Of a stretch of 5,422 nucleotides of DNA, positions 1 to 5,422 are shown piece after piece. The position numbers and the translations under genes are program-made. The stretch comes from a bacterium (GTDB taxonomy: Bacteria > Elusimicrobiota > Elusimicrobia > UBA1565 > UBA9628). Where the stretch lies: contig JAJYFI010000020.1 in NCBI GenBank assembly GCA_021790955.1, positions 1 through 5,422 of the forward strand. The letters run 5' to 3'. The notes under the pieces are model-generated. The model did not search any database, was not told the origin of the DNA, and worked only from the letters and a program-made list of their open reading frames with translations. The first letter of the stretch is position 1; each line of letters begins with the position of its first letter.

Positions 1-621
1 CCTCAAGCTCAGAAATAGCGGCTGGGCGGCGTCCAGGCGCGGCCGCAAGTCGAGGTATTCCCTGAGCCGAGCGAGGGCTTTTTTTCCGACGGGAACGACG
101 CGCTCGCGATCTCCCTTGCCCCAGACGCGCAGGACGCCTGATATCCAATCCACGTCCCCCACGTTGAGGCCGCAAAGCTCGGCGCGGCGCAGGCCGCTCG
201 AGTAGAGGATCTCCAGGATGGCGTTGTTGCGAGCGAGGAGAACCCTCGACGTCTCGGGAGCCGATCCCAGGAGGCCCTCGGTCTCGCGAGCCGTCAGGAA
301 ACGGGGCAGGCGCCTCTCCTTTTTGGGAAGGGGCAGGCCGACGAAGGGGTCCGACGTCATGGCCCCCTCCTGGCGCAGAAAGCGCAGAAAGGATCGCAGG
401 GACGACACCCGGCGCAGGATGGAGTTGGGACTCGACCGCTTGGCGGCGCCCAAGCGCGCCAGATAGTTTCTTAGCATCGGGCGCCGGATCGCGTCGGGGC
501 TTGGAGGGTTCTCGGCCGAGAGGAAGCCGCGAAGGTCCTTCTCGTAGGCGCGCAGCGTATGAGGGGAATAGCGGCGGGAAAATTTCAGGTGCCGCAGGAA
601 GCGGTCAATCCAGGGGTTCAC
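1..621 (-). CDS. XerC/XerD-family tyrosine recombinase, C-terminus cut off by window edge
   Basis: Site-specific tyrosine recombinase of the Xer type, whose usual role is resolving chromosome dimers at dif next to the division septum. I translated 207 residues. Residues 1-90 form the SAM-like N-terminal core-binding domain (starts NPWIDRFLRHLKFSRRYSP, then HTLRAYEKDLRGFL). The catalytic domain begins near residue 107 (RFLTARETEGLL). Visible active-site residues are Arg145 in SSGLRRAEL and Lys169 in WGKGDRERVVPVG; the HxxR, His/Trp and Tyr nucleophile motifs lie beyond the left edge. The GTG at 621-619 is chosen because an in-frame TAA sits at 633-631, no other start codon lies between them, and the family N-terminus begins here. 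The GTG overlaps the topA TGA in a GTGA, and no Shine-Dalgarno is visible, so it probably depends on topA translation. XerC and XerD cannot be told apart here; the gene order after topA favours xerC. Confidence 0.93.
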   Translation of the reverse strand, partial: MNPWIDRFLRHLKFSRRYSPHTLRAYEKDLRGFLSAENPPSPDAIRRPMLRNYLARLGAAKRSSPNSILRRVSSLRSFLRFLRQEGAMTSDPFVGLPLPKKERRLPRFLTARETEGLLGSAPETSRVLLARNNAILEILYSSGLRRAELCGLNVGDVDWISGVLRVWGKGDRERVVPVGKKALARLREYLDLRPRLDAAQPLFLSLR

Positions 622-2990
622 GTCGACGGCTTAGGCTTGGGATGCGACGCTTCAAACTCGGCCTTCAGGGATTCTCCTTCCTCCCGGCTCAGGCGCTTGA
701 GGTTGCGGCATTTGGGATATCCCGAGCAGGCGATGAAATAGCCTCTTTTGCCCAGGCGCAACAGGAAGGGGCTCTGGCATTTCTCGCAGCGCCGCGAGGT
801 GGGGATGGGGCGGGAGGATTCGATTTTGTTGCCCGCGGCGTCGAGGGTGTAGGAATTCTTGCAAGCGGGGTATCCCGAGCAGGCGATGAAACGGCCCCGC
901 CTCCCCTGGCGGTAGACGAGGGGCTTGCCGCAAAGGTCGCAGATTTCCCCCGTCTCCTCGGCCACGAGTTTTTTCCCCTGGGCGTCCAGCGCGATCTTGC
1001 CCTTGCATTTAGGGAAATCGGAGCAGCCGAGGTATTTGCCGAAGCGGCTTTGCCGCAGGAGCATGGGCTTGCCGCAGATGGGACATTTCTCGTCGGTGGG
1101 CGCGGGTTTGACGCGCTCGTCGCGCATGACGCGCGCCGCCTCGGCAAGAGCTCGGGAAAAGGGATCATAAAAATCCCTCACGACCCGCGTCCAGGGCTCC
1201 TTTCCTTCGGCGATCGAGTCGAGCCGCGCCTCCATCTTGGCGGTGTAGGCGAGGCTGACCACGTCCGGGAAGTGCTCCTTGAGCTTGTCGATCACCAGCG
1301 ACCCGAGTTCCGTCGGCAAGATGCGGCGGTCCTTGGGTTGGCGCTGGGCGTAATGGCGTTCAAAGAGGGTCGAAATCGTCGGGGCATAGGTCGACGGACG
1401 GCCGATCCCGTGCTTTTCCATCGTCTTGATGAGGCTCGCCTCGTTGTAATGTGGAGGAGGGCTTGTCGAGAGCTCCTGGGATTTGATCTCGACAAGATCG
1501 AGCGGGTCTCCCTGCGCGAGCGGCGGTATCGGGGCCTGGGACTCCTCGGATGAGGTCGCGTCGGGCTCCCCCTCCCCCTCCGCCTCCTGGGCCGCCTCGG
1601 CGGCCTTGAGGAAGCCGTCGAACTTCAGGGTTCGACCCGAGGCCCGGAAGACCGCGTCGCCGCAAGCCATCTCGGCGGCAATCGAGTCGTACACCGCCGG
1701 CGTCATCTGGCTCGCGGCGAATCGGTTCCAAATGAGTTCGTAGAGCCTGGCTTGGTCCGGCGTCAGGTGCTTCTTGGCGAGAGCCGGCTCGCGCAGGATG
1801 CTCGTCGGACGGATGGCCTCGTGAGCCTCCTGGGCGAGGGAGGATTTCTGCTGGTAGACGGGGGGCTTGGGGGGGACGTAGGAAGGCCCGAAACGCTTGG
1901 CGAGGAATTGGGCCGCCTCCTGCGCCGCGCTCGTGGCGACGGAAAAAGAGTCCGTGCGCATGTACGTGATGAGGCCGACCGCGCCTTCGCCTCCCACATC
2001 GACGCCTTCATAGAGCGATTGCGCGACCATCATCGTTCTCTTGGCGGTAAATCCCAGCCTCTGGGAGGCGGCCTGCTGGAGTCCGCTCGTCGCGAAGGGC
2101 GGCGGCGGGAAGCGGCGCGTTTCTTTTCGCTCGGTCTCAAGGACGCGGACCTCCTTGCCCGCCAGCGCCTTCTTGAGCTCCTCGACGCTCGCGGCGGCGC
2201 GCAGGATGGTGACCCTGACGCGATAGGGCTCGGCGAAGAGCTCGAACGTCTTCGACGACTCGACCTTTTCGCCCTTCCACCGCACCAGATCCGCCTCAAA
2301 AGGAGGGTGGCCGGCCTTTTCAAGGAGGGCCTTGACGCCCCAGTAGCTTTCCGGCTTGAAGTCCCGGATCTCGCGTTCGCGCTCGACGAGAAGAGCCAGC
2401 GCCGCCGATTGGACGCGGCCGGCGGAAAGCCCTCGGCTTATTTTCTTCCAGAGGAGCGGCGAGAGCTTGTAGCCCACGAGGCGGTCGAGGACCCTGCGGG
2501 CCTGTTGGGCGTTGACGAGGCGCTCGTCGATCGCGCGCGGGTGCTCGAGAGCCTCCGCGATCGCATGAGGCGTGATCTCGTGGAAGGTGATGCGGGCCGC
2601 TTTTTCCGGCGGGATGTCGAGGGCCTCGACCAGATGCCAAGCGATCGACTCGCCTTCCCGGTCCTGGTCCGTCGCGAGATAGACCCGGGTGGATTTCCCG
2701 ACCAGGGCCTCGATGTCGGAAAGAATCTTCTTCGCCTTGGGGAGCACCACGTAATCCGGCGCGAAATCCTTTTTCTCGTCGACTCCCAGGCGCCTTTCCG
2801 GCAGGTCCCTGATATGGCCGTAGGAGCTGCGCACGACGTAGCCTTTGGAGCCCAGGTAACGGGCGATGGTTTTTTCCTTGGCGGGCGACTCGACGATGAG
2901 GAGCGCCTTGGAGGCTCCCTCGGCGGCTTTCTTGCCGGCCTTTTTCGAGGAGGGCTGGTCTGAAGGAGCCTTAGTTTTCTTTGCGGGCAT
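618..2990 (-). CDS. topA: DNA topoisomerase I (type IA), three C-terminal zinc fingers
   Basis: Type IA topoisomerase that relaxes negative supercoils through a 5'-phosphotyrosine intermediate. The protein has 790 residues from the chosen start. After a Lys-rich tail (1-28) comes the Toprim domain, with Glu34 in LLIVESPAKEK and the metal-binding D108-x-D110-x-E112 in ATDQDREGE. The catalytic tyrosine is Tyr343 in GLITYMRTDS, with Arg345 beside it. Conserved blocks AHEAIRPTS (389-397) and KHGIGRPSTYAPTIS (526-540) follow. Three C4 zinc-ribbon fingers end the protein: C636/C639/C656/C662, C684/C687/C704/C710 and C735/C738/C755/C761. An acidic, low-complexity insert (about 463-490) sits in a loop that is variable in the family. 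The ATG at 2990 is preferred over one at 3092 because the earlier one would overlap dprA by about 120 bases; the chosen start overlaps dprA by 20. No clear Shine-Dalgarno precedes it, which suggests coupling to dprA. Length and motifs are typical and intact. Confidence 0.97.
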   Translation of the reverse strand: MPAKKTKAPSDQPSSKKAGKKAAEGASKALLIVESPAKEKTIARYLGSKGYVVRSSYGHIRDLPERRLGVDEKKDFAPDYVVLPKAKKILSDIEALVGKSTRVYLATDQDREGESIAWHLVEALDIPPEKAARITFHEITPHAIAEALEHPRAIDERLVNAQQARRVLDRLVGYKLSPLLWKKISRGLSAGRVQSAALALLVEREREIRDFKPESYWGVKALLEKAGHPPFEADLVRWKGEKVESSKTFELFAEPYRVRVTILRAAASVEELKKALAGKEVRVLETERKETRRFPPPPFATSGLQQAASQRLGFTAKRTMMVAQSLYEGVDVGGEGAVGLITYMRTDSFSVATSAAQEAAQFLAKRFGPSYVPPKPPVYQQKSSLAQEAHEAIRPTSILREPALAKKHLTPDQARLYELIWNRFAASQMTPAVYDSIAAEMACGDAVFRASGRTLKFDGFLKAAEAAQEAEGEGEPDATSSEESQAPIPPLAQGDPLDLVEIKSQELSTSPPPHYNEASLIKTMEKHGIGRPSTYAPTISTLFERHYAQRQPKDRRILPTELGSLVIDKLKEHFPDVVSLAYTAKMEARLDSIAEGKEPWTRVVRDFYDPFSRALAEAARVMRDERVKPAPTDEKCPICGKPMLLRQSRFGKYLGCSDFPKCKGKIALDAQGKKLVAEETGEICDLCGKPLVYRQGRRGRFIACSGYPACKNSYTLDAAGNKIESSRPIPTSRRCEKCQSPFLLRLGKRGYFIACSGYPKCRNLKRLSREEGESLKAEFEASHPKPKPST
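718..891. repeat. 21-base direct repeat inside topA zinc fingers 2 and 3
   Basis: Bases 718-738 and 871-891 are identical (starting TATCCCGAGC on the plus strand). They lie 153 bases apart, exactly 51 codons. Each encodes FIACSGY, the part holding the third cysteine of zinc fingers 2 and 3 (Cys704 and Cys755). The match includes synonymous positions, so it points to a fairly recent internal duplication or to gene conversion between fingers, although shared codon preference on a conserved motif could contribute. It is part of the topA coding sequence, not a mobile repeat. Confidence 0.8.
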
Positions 2991-3870
2991 AGCGGCGTCC
3001 AGGGAGGGAAACGATGAGATCGGCGAGTTCCATGTCGAGAAGGCTTTGAAGCAAGGGCGGCGCGTCGGAGCCCTCGGCCTCGATAAGCTCATCGAGCGTC
3101 AAGGCCTCGGAGCCGAGGGATTCTAGAATTTTGGACCAGCGTTGAGGAAATGGGGGCTTTGGAAACGCCGGGCGAGCCGCTGGCGCCGCCACGGCGCGTT
3201 CGACGAGCCGCTCCTTGAGGCCGGGGATTTTCCACAGAAGCTCCTCCGCGTTCGTCAATAGAGAGGCCCCGTTCTCCAGGAGCCAATGCGGGGCCTGGCT
3301 CAGCGGCGAGGAGGCGGGGCCGGGAACGGCGAACACCTCGCGCCCTTGCTCGGCGGCGAGTCTCGCGGTGATGAGGGAGCCGGACTTGAGGCGGCCCTCG
3401 ACGATCACGCAGCCAAGGCTGAGCCCCGCGATGATGCGGTTGCGCTTGGGGAAGTGGCCGGCGAGCGGCGCCGCGTTCATGGGCAATTCACTGATGAGGC
3501 ATCCTCCCGCCGCGACGAGCCGCTCCGCAAGCCCGCGGTGCTCGGGCGGATAGACCTGGCCCAGGCCGCATCCCAGCACGGCCCAGGTGACTCCTCCCGC
3601 GTCGAGCGCGGCATGATGGGCCATGCCGTCGATGCCCCGCGCCAGACCGCTGACGACCGCGATGCCCTTGGCCGCCATCCCCCGCGAGAGCTCCGCGGCG
3701 GTGCGAAGGCCATAAGGGCTCGGCCGGCGGGATCCGACGACGGCGACGGCGGGAAGGGCATGGTCGAGCCGCCCTTGGATGTAGAGAGTGCCGGGAGCGT
3801 CATGGATGTTCCTGAGGAGAGGCGGATATTCAGGGTCCTCTCTGCGGACGGCGCGAACCGGGACGTTCAT
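2971..3870 (-). CDS. dprA: DNA-processing protein DprA (Smf)
   Basis: DprA binds incoming single-stranded DNA during natural transformation and loads RecA on it; it is also widespread in bacteria not known to be competent. The 299-residue protein shows the Rossmann-like core in order: VAVVGSRRPSPYG (42-54), SGLARGIDGMAHHAAL (74-89), VLGCGLGQVYPPEHRGL (98-114), SELPMNAAPLAGHFPKRNR (127-145) followed by IIAGLS, and SGSLITARLAAEQGREVFAVPG (163-184). Residues about 245-297 fit the winged-helix C-terminal domain (DprA_WH/DML1-like). The protein is shorter than the roughly 360 residues common in the family because it has no N-terminal SAM/helix-hairpin-helix domain: the core begins almost at once, with only EDPEYPPLLRNIHDAPGTLY ahead of it. 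The ATG at 3870-3868 overlaps the HTH stop (ATGA) and has GAGGAG five bases upstream. The 3' end overlaps topA by 20 bases. Confidence 0.96.
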   Translation of the reverse strand: MNVPVRAVRREDPEYPPLLRNIHDAPGTLYIQGRLDHALPAVAVVGSRRPSPYGLRTAAELSRGMAAKGIAVVSGLARGIDGMAHHAALDAGGVTWAVLGCGLGQVYPPEHRGLAERLVAAGGCLISELPMNAAPLAGHFPKRNRIIAGLSLGCVIVEGRLKSGSLITARLAAEQGREVFAVPGPASSPLSQAPHWLLENGASLLTNAEELLWKIPGLKERLVERAVAAPAARPAFPKPPFPQRWSKILESLGSEALTLDELIEAEGSDAPPLLQSLLDMELADLIVSLPGRRYARKEN

Positions 3871-4280
3871 AAGAGCTCCTCGGAGAGGACGCTTTGAGGC
3901 GCCGACCGTCGCCGCGGCGGGAAGGGCGCCGGGCGATGGCCGCGATTCGGCGCCGCCGCCTCCGGCGGGACGGCGCGCCCCGTGAGCACGCCTGAGACCC
4001 GGCTGAAAACATCTTTATCACGGCTCAAACGGCCCCATTCTTGCGGGATCCTCCCCGCGCAGACGATGAGCCACCGGGCGTCGAGCGAAAGGGCGTGGGC
4101 GAGCCGCCTTAAGGCATCCTCGTCGGAGGGAGGGTTTCTTTTGCCCAAGAGGACCTTGGAGAAATAGGAAGGATCGAGACCCGAGAGGCGGCAGAGCTTC
4201 CTCAAAGACAGTCCCCGCCGGCGCATGCCATCGACAACCTCGCTGGCGAAGGGATGCGGCCCTCCGCGGGACGAGATCAT
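3867..4280 (-). CDS. Small XRE-like helix-turn-helix protein with a disordered tail
   Basis: A 137-residue protein that I do not recognise as a named gene. Residues about 12-78 look like a Cro/C1 (XRE) helix-turn-helix domain: LSLRKLCRLSGLDPSYFSKV (24-43) gives the scaffold and recognition helices, GKRNPPSDEDALRRLAHALS (46-65) gives the following helices, and RWLIVCAGRIP (69-79) matches the end seen in many XRE regulators. Residues about 101-130 are rich in Pro, Arg and Ala and look disordered. No ligand-binding or peptidase domain is present. The frame stays open far upstream, but the ATG at 4280 is chosen because AGGAGGAG lies eight bases upstream and it forms an ATGA with the LysM stop. 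The same kind of overlap joins it to dprA. It could regulate this operon or other DNA-uptake genes, or bind DNA structurally; its target is unknown. Confidence 0.85.
   Translation of the reverse strand: MISSRGGPHPFASEVVDGMRRRGLSLRKLCRLSGLDPSYFSKVLLGKRNPPSDEDALRRLAHALSLDARWLIVCAGRIPQEWGRLSRDKDVFSRVSGVLTGRAVPPEAAAPNRGHRPAPFPPRRRSAPQSVLSEELL
3876..3881 (-). promoter_or_regulatory. Shine-Dalgarno of dprA
   Basis: GAGGAG on the minus strand, five bases before the dprA ATG at 3870. It lies inside the last codons of the HTH gene and supports both the short DprA start and independent ribosome loading at dprA. Confidence 0.7.
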
Positions 4281-4930
4281 CTCGACGGCTCCTCCTGGAG
4301 AAGATTGCCTTCCTCGGCGGCGTCGACGGCCTTGACGACCGTCATTTCGTAGCGGCCCGGTCCGGTCCGCTTTAGGACCGCTGCGGTTCCAAAGCGGACG
4401 ACGTGACGGGATCCCGGGGAATCCCCGGTCTTGACGCTGTCCATGCGCAGGAGCCAAAAACGGGTCCCTGCGGCGGGATCGAGCCCGGGCCTGAGCGATG
4501 CGACGAAGCTCTGGCCGGGTTCCAGCAGCATCGGGGCCTCTTCGTTCGGCGGCGGCGAGATCACGCCGTCGGCTTTCCAGTCCGATTCGACCCGCATGCG
4601 GATTTCCGACGGGGCGTAGCCCGGTTGGTCTTTGGGAGTTCCCTCGGAAAGGCCTTCTCGCGGAGGCGCCGGCGGCGGAGCGGGGGCCGGCGCCGTCGAC
4701 AACTCCGGAATATCGAGGATCTGCCCCGGAAAAATCCAGTGGGGATTGCGAATGGAGGGGCGGTTCGCGGAATAGATTCGCTCCCAGATCCATGGGTCGC
4801 CATAATAATGGATCGATAAATCCCACAGGTTGTCGCCGGGCTTGACGGTGTGTTTCGGGTCCGAGGCCCGGCCGGGGGTCGTCGCGGCCGCGAGCAGGGC
4901 GAAGGCGAGGAATATCTTGATTGGATTCAT
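4277..4930 (-). CDS. Secreted single-LysM protein with an uncharacterised C-terminal domain
   Basis: A 217-residue envelope protein. Residues 1-22 are a signal peptide (MNPIKIFLAFALLAAA core, likely cleavage near GRA/S); with no lipobox cysteine it should be periplasmic or secreted rather than lipid-anchored. Residues 27-74 form one LysM peptidoglycan-binding domain (HTVKPGDNLWDLSIHYYGDP at 27-46, then NPHWIFPGQILDIP at 62-75), of the variant with YGDPWIW and NPHWI motifs. A Pro/Ala-rich linker (79-91) leads to a C-terminal region (about 108-212) that looks beta-rich, with LLEPGQSFVASLRPGLDPAAG at 135-155 (a G-D/Q-x-V pattern) and VVRFGTAAVLKRTGPGRYEM at 177-196. This resembles, from memory, the C-terminal part of LysM proteins encoded upstream of dprA in Desulfuromonadales; its function is unknown. 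The ATG at 4930 overlaps the comM stop (ATGA) without a good Shine-Dalgarno. The stop overlaps the HTH start. Confidence 0.9.
   Translation of the reverse strand: MNPIKIFLAFALLAAATTPGRASDPKHTVKPGDNLWDLSIHYYGDPWIWERIYSANRPSIRNPHWIFPGQILDIPELSTAPAPAPPPAPPREGLSEGTPKDQPGYAPSEIRMRVESDWKADGVISPPPNEEAPMLLEPGQSFVASLRPGLDPAAGTRFWLLRMDSVKTGDSPGSRHVVRFGTAAVLKRTGPGRYEMTVVKAVDAAEEGNLLQEEPSR
4289..4296 (-). promoter_or_regulatory. Shine-Dalgarno of the HTH gene
   Basis: AGGAGGAG on the minus strand, eight bases before the ATG at 4280 and inside the last codons of the LysM gene. It is the strongest ribosome-binding site in the window and decides the start of the HTH gene within a much longer open frame. 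Confidence 0.75.
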
Positions 4931-5422
4931 AAGGGAGCCGCCAACGCCGCCGGATCGGCCCAGAGCCGTTCAAGCCGGTTGAAGTCGAGAGCCTCGGCGA
5001 CATGCTCGCGCCGGATCTCGGCGCATTCGGCCAGGTCGGCGATCGTCCTGGCGAGCCTGAGGGTGCGGTCGAGGCTTCTCGCGGAAACCGCCCAGCGCTT
5101 GGATGCCGCCTCGAGAAGCCGGACTCCATCCGCGTCCAGTCGGCAGAAAAGGCGCAAGTCTCTCGACGGGATGCGGGCGTTGACCGAGAAGCCCAGGCCT
5201 TGGTAACGGGACGCTTGCATCGCCCGGGCTTTTTGAACCGTCGCTCGAGCGGCCGCGGATGACGGCGAGGGGCCGCCGCGCTCGGCCCCGGCCCATTCTT
5301 CGAAGGCGATCGGGTTCATTTCGGCCAGGATGTCGATGCGGTCGAGAAGGGGCCCCGAAAGCCGCTGGGCGTAGCGTCCGAGCATCATGGGGGTGCAGAG
5401 GCATTCGCGCCGGGGATGCCCG
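4927..5422 (-). CDS. comM: ComM/YifB-family Mg-chelatase-like AAA+ ATPase, N-terminus cut off by window edge
   Basis: ComM is a hexameric AAA+ helicase that drives branch migration of heteroduplex during natural transformation. About 164 C-terminal residues are visible. They open with GHPRRECLCTP, the end of the family's Cys-rich loop, then GRYAQRLSGPLLDRIDI, the conserved helix and arginine-finger region. After a charged linker, residues about 75-155 form the Mg_chelatase_C domain: ARIPSRDLRLFCRLDADGVR, then RWAVSARSLDRTLRLARTIA with the sensor-2 arginine, then EHVAEALDFNR. Walker A and B and the N-terminal Lon-like domain lie beyond the right edge. The frame is open to the last base, so an internal ATG pair at 5388-5383 is not the real start. 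The TGA overlaps the LysM ATG. The rest of the family is about 500 residues long, so roughly two thirds is missing. A non-competence role is possible, since comM is found in many bacteria without known transformation. Confidence 0.95.
   Translation of the reverse strand, partial: GHPRRECLCTPMMLGRYAQRLSGPLLDRIDILAEMNPIAFEEWAGAERGGPSPSSAAARATVQKARAMQASRYQGLGFSVNARIPSRDLRLFCRLDADGVRLLEAASKRWAVSARSLDRTLRLARTIADLAECAEIRREHVAEALDFNRLERLWADPAALAAPL

Larger units (their letters stand above)
1..5422 (-). other. Six-gene overlapping transcription unit (comM, LysM, HTH, dprA, topA, xer)
   Basis: All six genes lie on the minus strand with no gap. Stop/start overlaps are at 4927-4930 (ATGA), 4277-4280 (ATGA), 3867-3870 (ATGA), 2971-2990 (20 bases) and 618-621 (GTGA). 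No hairpin followed by a T-run is visible inside the unit, so I infer one mRNA. Its promoter and its end are outside the window. Internal promoters cannot be excluded from sequence alone. Confidence 0.8.

Noticed and set aside
1..621. Tyrosine recombinase as evidence of an integrated mobile element or integron
   Set aside because: It is co-transcribed with topA in a conserved housekeeping order, has Xer-type motifs, and no attachment repeats, tRNA or cargo genes are seen.
501..1553. 350-codon open frame on the plus strand, antisense to the 3' part of topA and the start of xer
   Set aside because: No domain or plausible signal; composition is that of an antisense shadow, and it spans two real genes on the other strand.
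1752..2963. 403-codon open frame on the plus strand, antisense to topA
   Set aside because: It lies wholly opposite well-conserved topA sequence (Toprim and catalytic core), shows no recognisable domain, and is the Arg/Gly/Leu-rich type of open frame that GC-rich genes create on the opposite strand.
2991..3092. Longer TopA start at 3092, adding 34 residues
   Set aside because: The extra residues do not resemble a TopA N-terminus and would overlap dprA by about 120 bases; the Lys-rich MPAKK start at 2990 fits the family.
4363..4380. Inverted repeat CGGTCC / GGACCG with a 6-base loop, considered as a terminator
   Set aside because: Short stem, inside the LysM coding sequence, with no T-run after it on the transcribed strand.
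4414..4428. Inverted repeat CCGGGG / CCCCGG with a 3-base loop
   Set aside because: Lies in LysM codons, has no T-run, and such short GC palindromes are expected by chance in GC-rich DNA.
4281..5129. Upstream extension of the HTH frame across the LysM gene and into comM
   Set aside because: The extended part is Arg/Pro-rich shadow sequence opposite in frame to two clear genes; the strong Shine-Dalgarno and ATGA place the true start at 4280.

Overview
This GC-rich bacterial window is coding almost end to end on the minus strand. It holds six genes in one tightly packed, co-directional run. In transcription order (right to left) they are: the C-terminal third of a ComM/YifB AAA+ ATPase (runs off the right edge), a secreted LysM protein, a small XRE-type helix-turn-helix protein, DprA, a full-length DNA topoisomerase I (TopA), and the N-terminal two thirds of a XerC/XerD-type tyrosine recombinase (runs off the left edge). 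No stretch over 300 bases lacks a gene; there is effectively no intergenic DNA. I see no RNA genes, insertion sequences, CRISPR arrays or terminators.

Every junction is an overlap. Four are 4-base stop/start overlaps: ATGA at comM/LysM, LysM/HTH and HTH/dprA, and GTGA at topA/xer. The fifth, dprA/topA, overlaps by 20 bases. This strongly suggests a single polycistronic mRNA with translational coupling. Only the HTH gene and dprA have strong Shine-Dalgarno sequences, so translation may be freshly reinforced at those two points. The promoter should lie beyond the right edge.

The predicted functions share a theme. ComM (branch-migration helicase) and DprA (RecA loader on incoming single strands) both act on DNA taken up in natural transformation. 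TopA and Xer handle chromosome topology and dimer resolution. The dprA-topA-xer order is a widespread bacterial housekeeping arrangement; in many lineages trmFO sits between topA and xer, and here it is absent. The LysM protein (cell wall) and the HTH protein are the least explained members and the best leads for something new.

Taxonomy cannot be fixed from this window. High GC, a LysM protein upstream of dprA-topA, and very tight packing would fit Desulfuromonadota-like bacteria or a GC-rich candidate phylum such as Elusimicrobiota, but this is inference from memory of gene order. Nothing here looks mobile or horizontally acquired: base composition and strand are uniform, and the window reads as ordinary core chromosome with two poorly characterised passengers.
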